From: Lachnospiraceae bacterium
GTDB taxonomy: Bacteria; Bacillota; Clostridia; Lachnospirales; Lachnospiraceae
Direction of reading: 5' to 3'
Length of the DNA stretch: 16,918 nt
Assembly: GCA_009774235.1 (NCBI GenBank)
Contig: VSNJ01000086.1
Span: 1 to 16,918, forward strand
Shown here: one piece after another, positions 7,657-16,347 of the stretch
Numbering within the stretch: the first letter of the stretch is position 1
How the letters are laid out: the number at the start of each line of letters is the position of its first letter
Notes under the pieces: generated by a model
Told to the model about the DNA's origin: nothing
Databases searched by the model: none
Seen by the model: only the letters and a program-made list of their open reading frames with translations
Position numbers and translations under genes: made by a program

Positions 7657-9437
7657 ACTTCCACCTCCGGTTTTAAATATTTGCATGGAATTTTAATCTG
7701 TACTATAAACCCAATTCCTTCTTCCCCATCAAGTTCAAATACAACTTCATTATTTGTTTCCATTTTCAAGCGCAGGCAGGCATTAATAATACCAACACGT
7801 TCTTTACCCTGCAGAAGCTGTATGTTTGCATTGCGCATTTTCCATAAAAGCCTTTCCATGTAAACTTCATCCATGCCTTTTCCTGTATCTTCAATTTCAA
7901 TATACATAAATCCATTTTTAAGGTATATACGTACAAAAATCCATCCTGATGATGTTTTACTTTCAATTCCATGTATACAAGCGTTTTCTACAAAAGTCAC
8001 TACTGTAAGTTTAGGAATAATAAAATCCCTGCATCTGCTGTCTATATCAATTTCATACGAAAGCCTGTCACCAAATCTGTATTTCTGTATATCTAAATAT
8101 GTTTTAACAAGTTCTGTTTCCCTTGATACACTTGCAAACCCCTCATCACCCCAGTCTACATATTGTCTTTCTAATACAGCTAGTTTCTCTATCATGTCAG
8201 CAGTATCATTCTCATTTCTTAAAACACTGTGCATCCGTATGCTTTCCAGTGTATTAAACAGGAAATGAGGGTTAATCTGGCTGCGCAGTGCCAGCAGTTC
8301 TGCCTTTTGTCTTGCTAAAATCATCTCTTGTTCTTTAATTTTGTTTTTATACATAATTTTTATAAGTATATTTATTCTTTCTGCCATCTTGTTGTAACTG
8401 GTCATAAGACTTCCTATTTCATCATCACCATGTATATTTTTTATTTCAACAAGGTCTTCCTCATTATCAACGTTCCTCAATGTATCACTTAATATACCAA
8501 GCCTTACAGTAAATGACTTATGCAAAAACTGCATCATAATAATTGGAAAAACTGCATTTGCCATAACAAGGAATATAATAATTGGCAGGTGGTTTAGTAT
8601 TTCTTTTAATGCAGTGTTCTTTGTATTTAATACATAAAAATCAAGTTCTGCCCCATAAATTACAATACTGGTTTTATAACCTGCATCTTTTTGGTTATTA
8701 AATTCTTCAAATTCATCCATAATATTAGTATATTTTCCATTAGATAATACAATTTTTTTATCCTGGCATACAAAAATATCCATAGAATAATTCATCTTCT
8801 TTAAATAGCTTATTATATTACTATAATCCAGTTCAGCCACAAAAAGTTTCTCTCTCTGCTTATTAAAGAAATCCAGTTTCTTTATAAACATAACCTTACG
8901 CTCTGGTTTAATTACGGGATGCCTGGTTACGTCATAATCAAAAAACAGCATCTGTGTCAATCCCGATTTTTTAAAACATCTGTACCAGTCTAAACCAGCA
9001 TCCCTGTCAATTTTTGAAAATCCTCCTCCATTTACAATTGTATCATTATCACTAAACATTGTAACTTTTACATAGTTATGGCCAATACTGTCTTCAAACC
9101 TTGTAGCCCTAAAAAAATCATAATAGCTTGTTACATAATCATAAGTATTTTTATATTCTTTATCCAGAAATTCGTTAACATATTTATTCATATATATTTT
9201 TTTGGCAAATCCTGCTGCCTGTTCAAATGTACTGCTTAAACTATACTGTACAGCATTAGCAGCATTTTCCATTTCTTTGTATTGTGATATTTTTTCTGAA
9301 CGTATAACAATATAAACTATAATGCTATCTGTAATTACTAGGGGAAGCAGTATACATATTATATATAAATAATAAAATTTCTTTTTAATATTGCAATTAT
9401 CAATACGGTTTTCTAGTTTTTGCAATATATTTTTCAT
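7650..9437 (-). CDS. yesM: Membrane sensor histidine kinase, YesM type
   Basis: Sensor partner of the response regulator encoded next. From the ATG at 9437 it has 595 residues: a first membrane helix (about 20-45), an extracellular sensor region of about 240 residues, a second helix (about 283-303), a HAMP-like segment (about 312-358), and the His_kinase/HATPase pair. The phosphoacceptor is H391 in INPHFLFNTLES. The N box is FVENACIHG with N485, and the G1 box is EDTGKGM (about 516-522). The ATG at 9437 follows AAAGGATGGTGG; the earlier in-frame ATGs at 9470 and 9461 lack a ribosome binding site. The gene follows GH115 by 43 bases with no terminator, so the alpha-glucuronidase and the two-component system are probably cotranscribed. 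The signal is unknown; a xylan-derived oligosaccharide or the loaded binding protein is plausible. Confidence 0.94.
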   Translation of the reverse strand: MKNILQKLENRIDNCNIKKKFYYLYIICILLPLVITDSIIVYIVIRSEKISQYKEMENAANAVQYSLSSTFEQAAGFAKKIYMNKYVNEFLDKEYKNTYDYVTSYYDFFRATRFEDSIGHNYVKVTMFSDNDTIVNGGGFSKIDRDAGLDWYRCFKKSGLTQMLFFDYDVTRHPVIKPERKVMFIKKLDFFNKQREKLFVAELDYSNIISYLKKMNYSMDIFVCQDKKIVLSNGKYTNIMDEFEEFNNQKDAGYKTSIVIYGAELDFYVLNTKNTALKEILNHLPIIIFLVMANAVFPIIMMQFLHKSFTVRLGILSDTLRNVDNEEDLVEIKNIHGDDEIGSLMTSYNKMAERINILIKIMYKNKIKEQEMILARQKAELLALRSQINPHFLFNTLESIRMHSVLRNENDTADMIEKLAVLERQYVDWGDEGFASVSRETELVKTYLDIQKYRFGDRLSYEIDIDSRCRDFIIPKLTVVTFVENACIHGIESKTSSGWIFVRIYLKNGFMYIEIEDTGKGMDEVYMERLLWKMRNANIQLLQGKERVGIINACLRLKMETNNEVVFELDGEEGIGFIVQIKIPCKYLKPEVEVC

Positions 9438-9480
9438 ACACAGCCACCATCCTTTTATCATTACATGCACATCTTGTATA

Positions 9481-12336
9481 TCAATTTATATAATAACTTT
9501 CCTGTGGGCCAAGATATGATTCCTTTAAAGGCTGGCTTGATATAAACATCCCTTCTAATACAAATTCTGTACTGGTGGCAGAAATTTCTATTTTATTTAA
9601 CCCCTGGTTTAAATTAACTTGTAACTTTGTCTTATGCACCTGTTCAAGTACACCATTACACCATTCCTGGTCCGTTGGTTCACCAGCTTTATAATCTTCT
9701 TGTATTGTAGGAACTTCCCCCAATTCTTTATTATTTACGGTTAAACCAAAACTTATACGGCTGTCTGTGGAAACTGGGTTTGCTGGCGCTGACCATATTT
9801 CAAGACAGTATGTACCCTGGTATCTTACAACGAAGTAATACCCAAGTACTGGTGGTTCTAGTTTATCTGGGTCTGGAATAGCTTTATAAGCACTGCCAAG
9901 TTTGCCATAATTACTTAAAACCTGCCATGTGCTTCCAGAAGCTGGCAGAATGTATGAAGCATGTCCTGCATACATTGCTATGCAGCCATTCCTTCCAAAA
10001 AATGTACCTTTTGGAAAACCGGATTTATTCATTTTACATCCCCATATATCTATAGCAATCTCTGCCCCAGCCCCCACAATATAGATTGTATGTTTTGTAG
10101 CTTCATCTGGAAGTTTATTTTCTTTACATGATATAATAAGTATCTCCTGGCTGGATATATTTGCCTTAGTCCAGTTTGTTTTAATCCAGCTGCATGGCTT
10201 TTGTCTTAAATGACATTCAAAACCTTCATTCCCACCATTGCCTATTTCAAGTTTTACATAATTCCCGCCTGGATATAAAAAATCCTTTATTTCTATACGG
10301 TCAGGCGTTCCATAATTTTTCACTGCAGTATAGGGCTCACCAGGTCTTGATACAATTAATTGTGCCTTATCAAGCAGTTCAATTGTACACCGGAAAGGAA
10401 GCCTGCATCCATCTTCATTCCATTTTACAAAGCCTGTATGCTGTCCAAGCTCCATTCCCTGCCATTTCCCATCTTTAAATTTCTGGAATTCTTCTTTATA
10501 TCTTCTTTCCATATAAAAAGTTCTTGAGAGAAGGTTTCTGTATTTATTGGCACATGCCTTTCCCTGTTTTGCATAAAATTCATTTTTTCCTGCATATAAA
10601 TTCATAAGAAGCGAATTCATTCCTATAAACAGCGGGTATCCTGCAATGCTATAAAATGTTTCCTTACATATATCTGGCAGTACTTTTTTTAATGCAGCTG
10701 CCTTTTTTAAAAGCGAATTAATGCGTCTTAACATATAATCTGCTTCTTCATAGTTACAAGGATGATAAACTGTACTATTCATAGCCTCAGGCTTGTGCAT
10801 TGAAATAATATTTATATTTTCATTTATAATTTCACTTATTTTTAAAACCATTTCATCTTCTAGTATATTTCCAAATTGTATTTTAACCCATTCTTTTATA
10901 AAGCTGTTATAGCTGCCAAGGTTTGTAGAACCACCCCACTTTTCAAAATTATATGCCATTGCCATAAAATATGATAATGGCAGCTCATTTCCTTTTATAT
11001 CCCCAGCATTTACAATCCAGGCTTCTTTAATTCCATATTCATATGCTTGTGACATCTGTTCCCATATTTTAGAAAGCTGTGTAGTATTTATCCATTCATA
11101 AGATATAGGGGCTCCATGGTAATCAAGATGGTAGTACATACCAAGCCCGCCTTTATGTTTTTGCATTGTCTTATCTGGAAGCCTTCTTAAATATCCATAA
11201 TTATCATCACAAAACATAATTATTTTATCGTTAAGCCCCTCCCAGTTTTTTAAACCTTGGACTAATTCTGTTCCATAAAAGTATTCTTCTGTTTCTTTAT
11301 AAATTACTAACAGTTTTTTATGTTTATGTTCTTCTGTATCTGCATATCTGCTAATAAGCTTGTCTTGTTCTGTAATTATATCTTTCCATAACTGTATGCT
11401 TTCTTCAAGTGAACTGCTTCCTGGCATTACACTGTCACGTTCACCTCTCATTCCAACAGTTATGATATTCCTATATTTTCCACTCCGTTTTAAACCATCT
11501 TTCCAGAACTGCAAAAGCCCGTCTTTATTGGTTTTGTAATTCCATTTGGTACCATATTTTTTATTTTCTTTTTTATATATATCCCATTCCTCACCAGCAC
11601 GCAGACATGGCTCATGATGGGAATTTCCTATAATAATCCCATATTCATCTGCAAGTTTTTCATTTAAATCCCCTGGACCATCAAGAGCAAAAGAAGAAGA
11701 CCACATCGCAGGCCAGAGATAATTACCTTTAAGCCTTAATAATAATTCAAATACTTTATCATACATCTCTGCACAGAAGCCGCCAAAATGGCTGGATGCC
11801 CAGCTGCCAAAACATGGCCATTCATCATTTATAAAAAATCCCCTGTATTTTACTGAAGGCTCACCAGATATTTCTTCCATATCTTTACTAAAGGTAATAC
11901 TCCTAGTATATTTTACAGTTGCATCTCCCCAGTAAATAAGCGGGCTTATCCCAAATTTTTCTGACAATGTGAAAATGCCATAAATTGTTCCAAGCTTATC
12001 ACTGCCTGCTACTACTAAAGCCTTTTCCACATTTTTAAATGGATTTTCAATAAAATATATCCCATATACCTCCCTGTGGCCCTCCACCATGCTTAAATCA
12101 ATTTTGCCATCCTTTTCAAGCATGGAAAGCAGACAGCTTCTTCCAATTGTTGCAAATAATATTATTTCTTTAAATCCATTATAATCATCCAGGACCTGTG
12201 GACGTGTGCCAATAACCATTTCCATATCTTCTGCTGATTTTAAAGCAATTTTCCTTACACCTTCAAACCCTGTTTTTTCAACAATTAAAGGAATACTTTT
12301 GTCTTTTTCTGAAACCATATATTTTTTATTATGCAT
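9481..12336 (-). CDS. GH115 xylan alpha-1,2-glucuronidase
   Basis: Glycoside hydrolase predicted to remove (4-O-methyl-)glucuronic acid alpha-1,2-linked to xylose in glucuronoxylan or its oligosaccharides. The 951 residues show conserved GH115 landmarks: VKYRGFFINDEWP (162-174), GNYLWPAMW (204-212) and GNSHHEPCLRAGEEW (237-251). An N-terminal alpha/beta segment (about 1-155) precedes the barrel, then a helical region (about 500-650) and a C-terminal beta-rich region, matching the family's multidomain layout. I cannot place the catalytic acids without alignment. The start has GGAGGGG six bases upstream. No signal peptide or anchor is visible, so the enzyme should be cytoplasmic, unlike many secreted or periplasmic GH115 enzymes. 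It is the only gene here ending in TGA. It is followed by yesM and preceded by xylB after a 151-base gap containing a hairpin and a palindrome. Confidence 0.93.
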   Translation of the reverse strand: MHNKKYMVSEKDKSIPLIVEKTGFEGVRKIALKSAEDMEMVIGTRPQVLDDYNGFKEIILFATIGRSCLLSMLEKDGKIDLSMVEGHREVYGIYFIENPFKNVEKALVVAGSDKLGTIYGIFTLSEKFGISPLIYWGDATVKYTRSITFSKDMEEISGEPSVKYRGFFINDEWPCFGSWASSHFGGFCAEMYDKVFELLLRLKGNYLWPAMWSSSFALDGPGDLNEKLADEYGIIIGNSHHEPCLRAGEEWDIYKKENKKYGTKWNYKTNKDGLLQFWKDGLKRSGKYRNIITVGMRGERDSVMPGSSSLEESIQLWKDIITEQDKLISRYADTEEHKHKKLLVIYKETEEYFYGTELVQGLKNWEGLNDKIIMFCDDNYGYLRRLPDKTMQKHKGGLGMYYHLDYHGAPISYEWINTTQLSKIWEQMSQAYEYGIKEAWIVNAGDIKGNELPLSYFMAMAYNFEKWGGSTNLGSYNSFIKEWVKIQFGNILEDEMVLKISEIINENINIISMHKPEAMNSTVYHPCNYEEADYMLRRINSLLKKAAALKKVLPDICKETFYSIAGYPLFIGMNSLLMNLYAGKNEFYAKQGKACANKYRNLLSRTFYMERRYKEEFQKFKDGKWQGMELGQHTGFVKWNEDGCRLPFRCTIELLDKAQLIVSRPGEPYTAVKNYGTPDRIEIKDFLYPGGNYVKLEIGNGGNEGFECHLRQKPCSWIKTNWTKANISSQEILIISCKENKLPDEATKHTIYIVGAGAEIAIDIWGCKMNKSGFPKGTFFGRNGCIAMYAGHASYILPASGSTWQVLSNYGKLGSAYKAIPDPDKLEPPVLGYYFVVRYQGTYCLEIWSAPANPVSTDSRISFGLTVNNKELGEVPTIQEDYKAGEPTDQEWCNGVLEQVHKTKLQVNLNQGLNKIEISATSTEFVLEGMFISSQPLKESYLGPQESYYIN

Positions 12337-12430
12337 GCTAATCCCCTCCAGTTTGAAAATTAAATACTTTACAAATCAAATTATGTGGTTCTGGCAATTC
12401 CAAAATTTCACTTGTAAAGCAACAAGAATC

Positions 12431-12444
12431 CAGCTTATAAGCTG
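12431..12444. promoter_or_regulatory. Perfect 14-base palindrome upstream of GH115
   Basis: CAGCTTATAAGCTG is fully self-complementary and lies 94 bases before the GH115 ATG, directly beside the hairpin that follows xylB. It could be an operator for GH115 or part of the terminator structure. No regulator can be assigned from sequence alone. Confidence 0.4.
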
Positions 12445-12446
12445 AC

Positions 12447-12477
12447 AAAGACCTTCTGTATTACCCAAAAGGTCTTT
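12447..12477 (-). terminator. Weak or partial terminator-like hairpin after xylB
   Basis: A 9-bp inverted repeat, AAAGACCTT and AAGGTCTTT, with a 13-base loop, 10 bases beyond the xylB stop. On the minus strand the stem ends in TTT followed by GTCAGC, so the U tract is poor. It may attenuate rather than stop transcription between xylB and GH115. Confidence 0.45.
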
Positions 12478-12487
12478 AGTCCATTTA

Positions 12488-13954
12488 TTAGTTAAATAAC
12501 TGCTTTACTGCTGGATATATCTTAACAAATCCATTATACTTATAATTATATTTTTCTACAAGTGTTTTATCTGGTTCAATAACCTTTGATACTTTAACTA
12601 TTTCTTTTATAGCTATGCCAATATCAGGATATTCACCACAGCCTGTTGCTGCAAGTATTGCCGCCCCTGCTCCTGGTCCTTGTTCACTTTCAAGGACTTC
12701 AAGTGTTATATCAAGCACTGATGCTATAATTTTCTTCCATAAGCTGTTTCTTGCACCACCACCGCATATTTTTGATGTATTAATTTTTATTCCAAGCTTT
12801 CTTGCAACTTCCAGTGAGTCACGCAGCCCAAAAGCTACACCTTCTAATACAGCCTGTGTCATTTCTGCCTGTGATGTATCCATTGACATTCCAAGAAACA
12901 TTGCACGTATAGAAGGATTATTATGCGGGGAACGTTCACCCATAAGGTATGGCAGGTAGAATACATTATTCTCTCCCAGGTTCTTCTCTTCTACAAGACC
13001 TGATATCTTATCATAGCTGTTGCTTTTTAGTATATTTTCAACCCACCACTTGTTACATGATGCTGCACTTAACATACATCCCATAAGATGGTATCCGCCG
13101 TCTGCATGTGCAAATGAATGAAGGGCATTATTGCTGTCAGCCATAAATGAACTGCCAGATATAAAAATTGTACCGCTTGTACCAATGGAAATATTACATC
13201 TTCCATCACCTGATGTCCCTGTACCAATTGCTGCTGCTGCATTATCCCCTGCCCCTGCAATTACTTTTACATTTTCTGTAAGCCCAAGTTTTTCTGCAAC
13301 TGCTTTTCTTAATGTACCTGTAACTTCATAACTTTCATAAAGCTTTGGAAGCTGGTTTATATCTATATGGCATATTTCAAGCATCTCTTTAGACCAGCAT
13401 TTATTTCTGACATCAAGAAGAAGTGTACCTGATGCATCTGAATAATCTGTAGAAAAGTTTCCTGTCATTTTATAAGCCAGATAATCTTTTGGAAGCATAA
13501 TTTTTCTAACACGTTCCCATAATTCTGGCTCATGTTTTTGCATCCATAGAATTTTAGGTGCTGTAAAACCTGTAAATGCAATATTAGCGGTATATTCTGA
13601 AAGTTTATCCTTTCCTATAACATTATTAAGGTATTCTGCTTCCACACCTGCCCTGGAATCATTCCAAAGAATTGCATTCCTTATAACTTTATCTTCACCG
13701 TCCAGTGTAACAAGCCCATGCATCTGCCCGCCAAAACTTATTCCTGCCACCTGGCTTTTATTACAGCCTGCAAATAATTCTTCCATGCCATCCATAAGGC
13801 TGTCCCACCAGTCATCTGGATTTTGTTCAGAATATCCATCTTCTGGGAAATATAATGGATAATCCCTTGACACTATTTTCTGTATATTCCCTTTTTCATC
13901 CATCAGCAGAAGTTTTACTGAAGATGTCCCAAGGTCCACGCCTGCATATAACAT
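12488..13954 (-). CDS. xylB: Xylulokinase
   Basis: FGGY-family kinase converting D-xylulose and ATP to xylulose 5-phosphate, feeding the pentose phosphate/phosphoketolase routes in the cytoplasm. The 488-residue length is normal. The N-terminus has the DLGTSSVK phosphate-binding motif (7-14). GGQMHG (75-80) is the xylulose-binding signature. AGAGDNAAAAIGTG (233-246) carries the expected catalytic Asp, D237. GGGARNSLWKKI in the C-terminal half is the usual family signature. The start has AAAGGA eight bases upstream. The gene lies 40 bases after the GH3 gene with no terminator between, indicating one transcript in which released xylose is channelled toward phosphorylation. Xylose isomerase (xylA), needed to make xylulose, is not in the window and must be encoded elsewhere. 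Other FGGY sugars are possible, but the QMHG motif and context favour xylulose. Confidence 0.96.
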   Translation of the reverse strand: MLYAGVDLGTSSVKLLLMDEKGNIQKIVSRDYPLYFPEDGYSEQNPDDWWDSLMDGMEELFAGCNKSQVAGISFGGQMHGLVTLDGEDKVIRNAILWNDSRAGVEAEYLNNVIGKDKLSEYTANIAFTGFTAPKILWMQKHEPELWERVRKIMLPKDYLAYKMTGNFSTDYSDASGTLLLDVRNKCWSKEMLEICHIDINQLPKLYESYEVTGTLRKAVAEKLGLTENVKVIAGAGDNAAAAIGTGTSGDGRCNISIGTSGTIFISGSSFMADSNNALHSFAHADGGYHLMGCMLSAASCNKWWVENILKSNSYDKISGLVEEKNLGENNVFYLPYLMGERSPHNNPSIRAMFLGMSMDTSQAEMTQAVLEGVAFGLRDSLEVARKLGIKINTSKICGGGARNSLWKKIIASVLDITLEVLESEQGPGAGAAILAATGCGEYPDIGIAIKEIVKVSKVIEPDKTLVEKYNYKYNGFVKIYPAVKQLFN

Positions 13955-13994
13955 ATTAATTTTCCTTTCATATGTAGCATCTTATATAATAAGT

Positions 13995-16139
13995 TTAATA
14001 TTCTATTTCTGTTTCTTCTCCTGTCCTTTTTATTACAAATGTTTCTGCTTTACATCCTGTAAGTTCTTCACTTCTTTTATCTGGCTGGTGTCCGCCAATG
14101 CTTATAATATAATTGCCTGGAATGGCAGCACACTGCCCATCCTGTTTAATAACTGCAAAATCTCTTGCATTTAACCTGGTTTCCACTTCCATGGTTACGC
14201 CAGGTTCTAAGAAAATATTGTTAATCCCTTTTAACTGGTAACCTGGTTCATAATCTTCACCATTAATATGTTTTATATAAACCTGTACACTTTCATTTAT
14301 ACTATATTTTCCTTTATTAGTAACCTTTGTTTTAATAATTACACTGTCTTTAACATCACATTCTGTACAGTTTATGCTTGCATCATGGTATAATATATCT
14401 GTATAAGAAAGCCCATATCCAAACGGATATAACACTTTACATCTTGTATAACGGTATGTACGGTTTTTCATACTGTAATCACAGAAATCTGGAAGTTCTT
14501 TTGTGTCCGCATAAAATGTAACTGGCAGGCTGCCAGATGGTGAATTTTCACCAAATATTGTTTCTGCAACTGCTTTTCCTCCACGTGCCCCTGGATACCA
14601 TGCACAAATAATTGCATCAACATTATTGTCTGCCCATGAAAGGTCTATTGCACTTCCTGCAAGAAGCACAAGTATTACAGGTTTTCCTGTTGCTGTAACT
14701 GTTTCAAGAAGTTCCTGCTGTAAACCTGGCAATTTTAACCCAGGCTTGTCACCACTCGCATACTCATTCCCCGCATCACCCTCTTCACCTTCTATTGTGG
14801 CATCAAGGCCAAGGCACATTATAACAGCGTCTGACCTTTCTGCAGCTATAACAGCTTCTGCAAAACGGTCTTTTTCCTCTGCAAGGAACTCTACTTTATT
14901 TTTATATAAATGGCATCCCTCCGCATATAGTACTTCTGCATCATCACCAAGATACTGCTGTATGCCTTCAAGTGGTGTAATATATCTTGAAGATGTACCT
15001 GTATAATTTCCAACAAGTGCATCCCTGGAACTGGCATTTGGACCAATTACAGCGATTGTCTTTATATTATTTTTATCCAGTGGGAGTATGTTATCTTTAT
15101 TCTTTAATAAAACAAGGCTTCTTTTTGCTGCTTCAATAGAAAGGTCTGTATGTTCTTTACATTCTACTTTACTGTATGAAATATTACTGTATGGGGATGG
15201 GTAATCTTCCATCATTCCAAGACGTATCCTGGCTTCAATAAGGCGTTCTGCTGATGTTGTTATGTCTTCTTCACTGATAAGACCCTGGCTGTATGCATCA
15301 CTTAAATGAAGATATGCCGTTCCACAATTTAAATCACAGCCATTCTTTACTGCCAGGGCAGCAGATTCTTCTACTGTATCTGTTACATTATGGTGTTCGT
15401 GGAAATCATTTATTGCCCAGCAGTCAGATACCACATGACCTTCAAACTTCCATTCACCCCTTAATATTTCTTTTAAGAGCCTCCTGCTGCCACATGCTGG
15501 TTCGCCGTTCACTCTGTTATAGGCACCCATTACCGCCTCAACCTTTGCTTCCCTTACACACCTGCTAAATGCATAAAGATATGTATCATACAAATCATGG
15601 TCTGATACCTTTGCATCAAACTCATGGCGCAGCTCCTCAGGACCACTGTGTACTGCAAAATGCTTTGCACAGGCAGCGGATTTAAGATGTTCAGGGTCTT
15701 CACCCTGCAGGCCCTTTATATATGCTATGCCAAGTTCTGCTGAAAGATATGGGTCTTCACCAAAAGTTTCATGTCCACGTCCCCATCTTGGGTCCCTGAA
15801 TATATTAATATTAGGTGCCCAGAAAGTCAGGCCTTTATATATTCCACGGTCTCCACGTTTTGAAAATTCATTAAACTTTGCACGTCCTTCAGTTGATACA
15901 ACATCAGCAACTTTATATAAAAAATCCGGGTCAAAAGCCGCTGCCATACCGATTGCCTGTGGAAAAACAGTTGCAACACCGGCTCTCGCAACACCATGAA
16001 GGGCTTCATTCCACCAGTTATATCCAGGTATTCCCAGTCTTGCGATAGCTGGTGAATCATAAAGCATCTGTTTCATTTTTTCTTCAATAGTCATTTTTGA
16101 TACAAGTTCATGTGCATACTCTCTTGTTTTCTGGCTCAT
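13995..16139 (-). CDS. GH3 beta-xylosidase-like glycosidase
   Basis: Cytoplasmic exo-acting glycosidase expected to release xylose from xylo-oligosaccharides. The 714 residues contain a GH3 N-terminal barrel with NWWNEALHGVARAG (41-54), DPRWGRGHETFGEDP (116-130), the KH pair K159-H160, and nucleophile D239 in VVSDCW. A C-terminal alpha/beta sandwich has IEGEEGD (449-455), which should hold the acid/base Glu. A fibronectin-III-like domain follows (about 610-700). The NEALHGVA plus TVFPQAIGMAA pattern is typical of the xylosidase/arabinosidase branch of GH3 rather than classical beta-glucosidases, though arabinofuranosidase or beta-glucosidase side activity is possible. No signal peptide is visible. 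The start has AAGGAG seven bases upstream. It is first in a unit with xylB and diverges from the AraC-type regulator gene. Confidence 0.93.
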   Translation of the reverse strand: MSQKTREYAHELVSKMTIEEKMKQMLYDSPAIARLGIPGYNWWNEALHGVARAGVATVFPQAIGMAAAFDPDFLYKVADVVSTEGRAKFNEFSKRGDRGIYKGLTFWAPNINIFRDPRWGRGHETFGEDPYLSAELGIAYIKGLQGEDPEHLKSAACAKHFAVHSGPEELRHEFDAKVSDHDLYDTYLYAFSRCVREAKVEAVMGAYNRVNGEPACGSRRLLKEILRGEWKFEGHVVSDCWAINDFHEHHNVTDTVEESAALAVKNGCDLNCGTAYLHLSDAYSQGLISEEDITTSAERLIEARIRLGMMEDYPSPYSNISYSKVECKEHTDLSIEAAKRSLVLLKNKDNILPLDKNNIKTIAVIGPNASSRDALVGNYTGTSSRYITPLEGIQQYLGDDAEVLYAEGCHLYKNKVEFLAEEKDRFAEAVIAAERSDAVIMCLGLDATIEGEEGDAGNEYASGDKPGLKLPGLQQELLETVTATGKPVILVLLAGSAIDLSWADNNVDAIICAWYPGARGGKAVAETIFGENSPSGSLPVTFYADTKELPDFCDYSMKNRTYRYTRCKVLYPFGYGLSYTDILYHDASINCTECDVKDSVIIKTKVTNKGKYSINESVQVYIKHINGEDYEPGYQLKGINNIFLEPGVTMEVETRLNARDFAVIKQDGQCAAIPGNYIISIGGHQPDKRSEELTGCKAETFVIKRTGEETEIEY

Positions 16140-16177
16140 TTCTTCACTCCTTATTATTAAAATATTTATTATTTATT

Positions 16178-16186
16178 ACTATACCA
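16178..16186 (-). promoter_or_regulatory. Candidate extended -10 promoter for GH3-xylB
   Basis: TGGTATAGT on the minus strand fits the extended -10 pattern TGnTATAAT with one mismatch. Transcription would begin near 16171, giving a leader of about 32 bases. No good -35 is found at 16-18 bases upstream, which is compatible with dependence on an activator bound at the direct repeats just upstream. Confidence 0.5.
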
Positions 16187-16209
16187 GAACCTGTCACTGC
16201 CATCTTCTT

Positions 16210-16239
16210 AATTATTGCCACTGGATTATCAATTATTGC
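16210..16239. repeat. Phased 9-base direct repeats in divergent promoter region
   Basis: AATTATTGC occurs at 16210-16218 and again at 16231-16239, a start-to-start distance of 21 bases (two helical turns). Relative to the candidate GH3 promoter the copies fall at roughly -39 to -47 and -60 to -68. Direct half-sites at this spacing are characteristic of AraC-family activators, and an AraC-type gene is divergently encoded about 110 bases away. This is a candidate activator site. Confidence 0.5.
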
Positions 16240-16347
16240 TTTTTATATCTTGCCTTAAATACTAAACAAGATTAAAATAAAAATATTGTACAAAAAATAT
16301 TTTTCATTACTATTTGTGCTGTAAAAGGTATGACATGGAGGATTAAT

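Noticed and set aside
7873..8268. 131-codon plus-strand open frame opposite yesM
   Set aside because: Antisense shadow of the kinase domain; no recognisable motif and no translation signal.
16279..16304. 9-bp inverted repeat AAAAATATT / AATATTTTT upstream of araC
   Set aside because: Composed only of A and T in a very AT-rich spacer, so it is expected by chance; kept only as a minor possibility for an operator.
12337..16347. CcpA-type cre sites in the intergenic regions
   Set aside because: No convincing match to the cre consensus was found in the spacers upstream of GH115, xylB or GH3.
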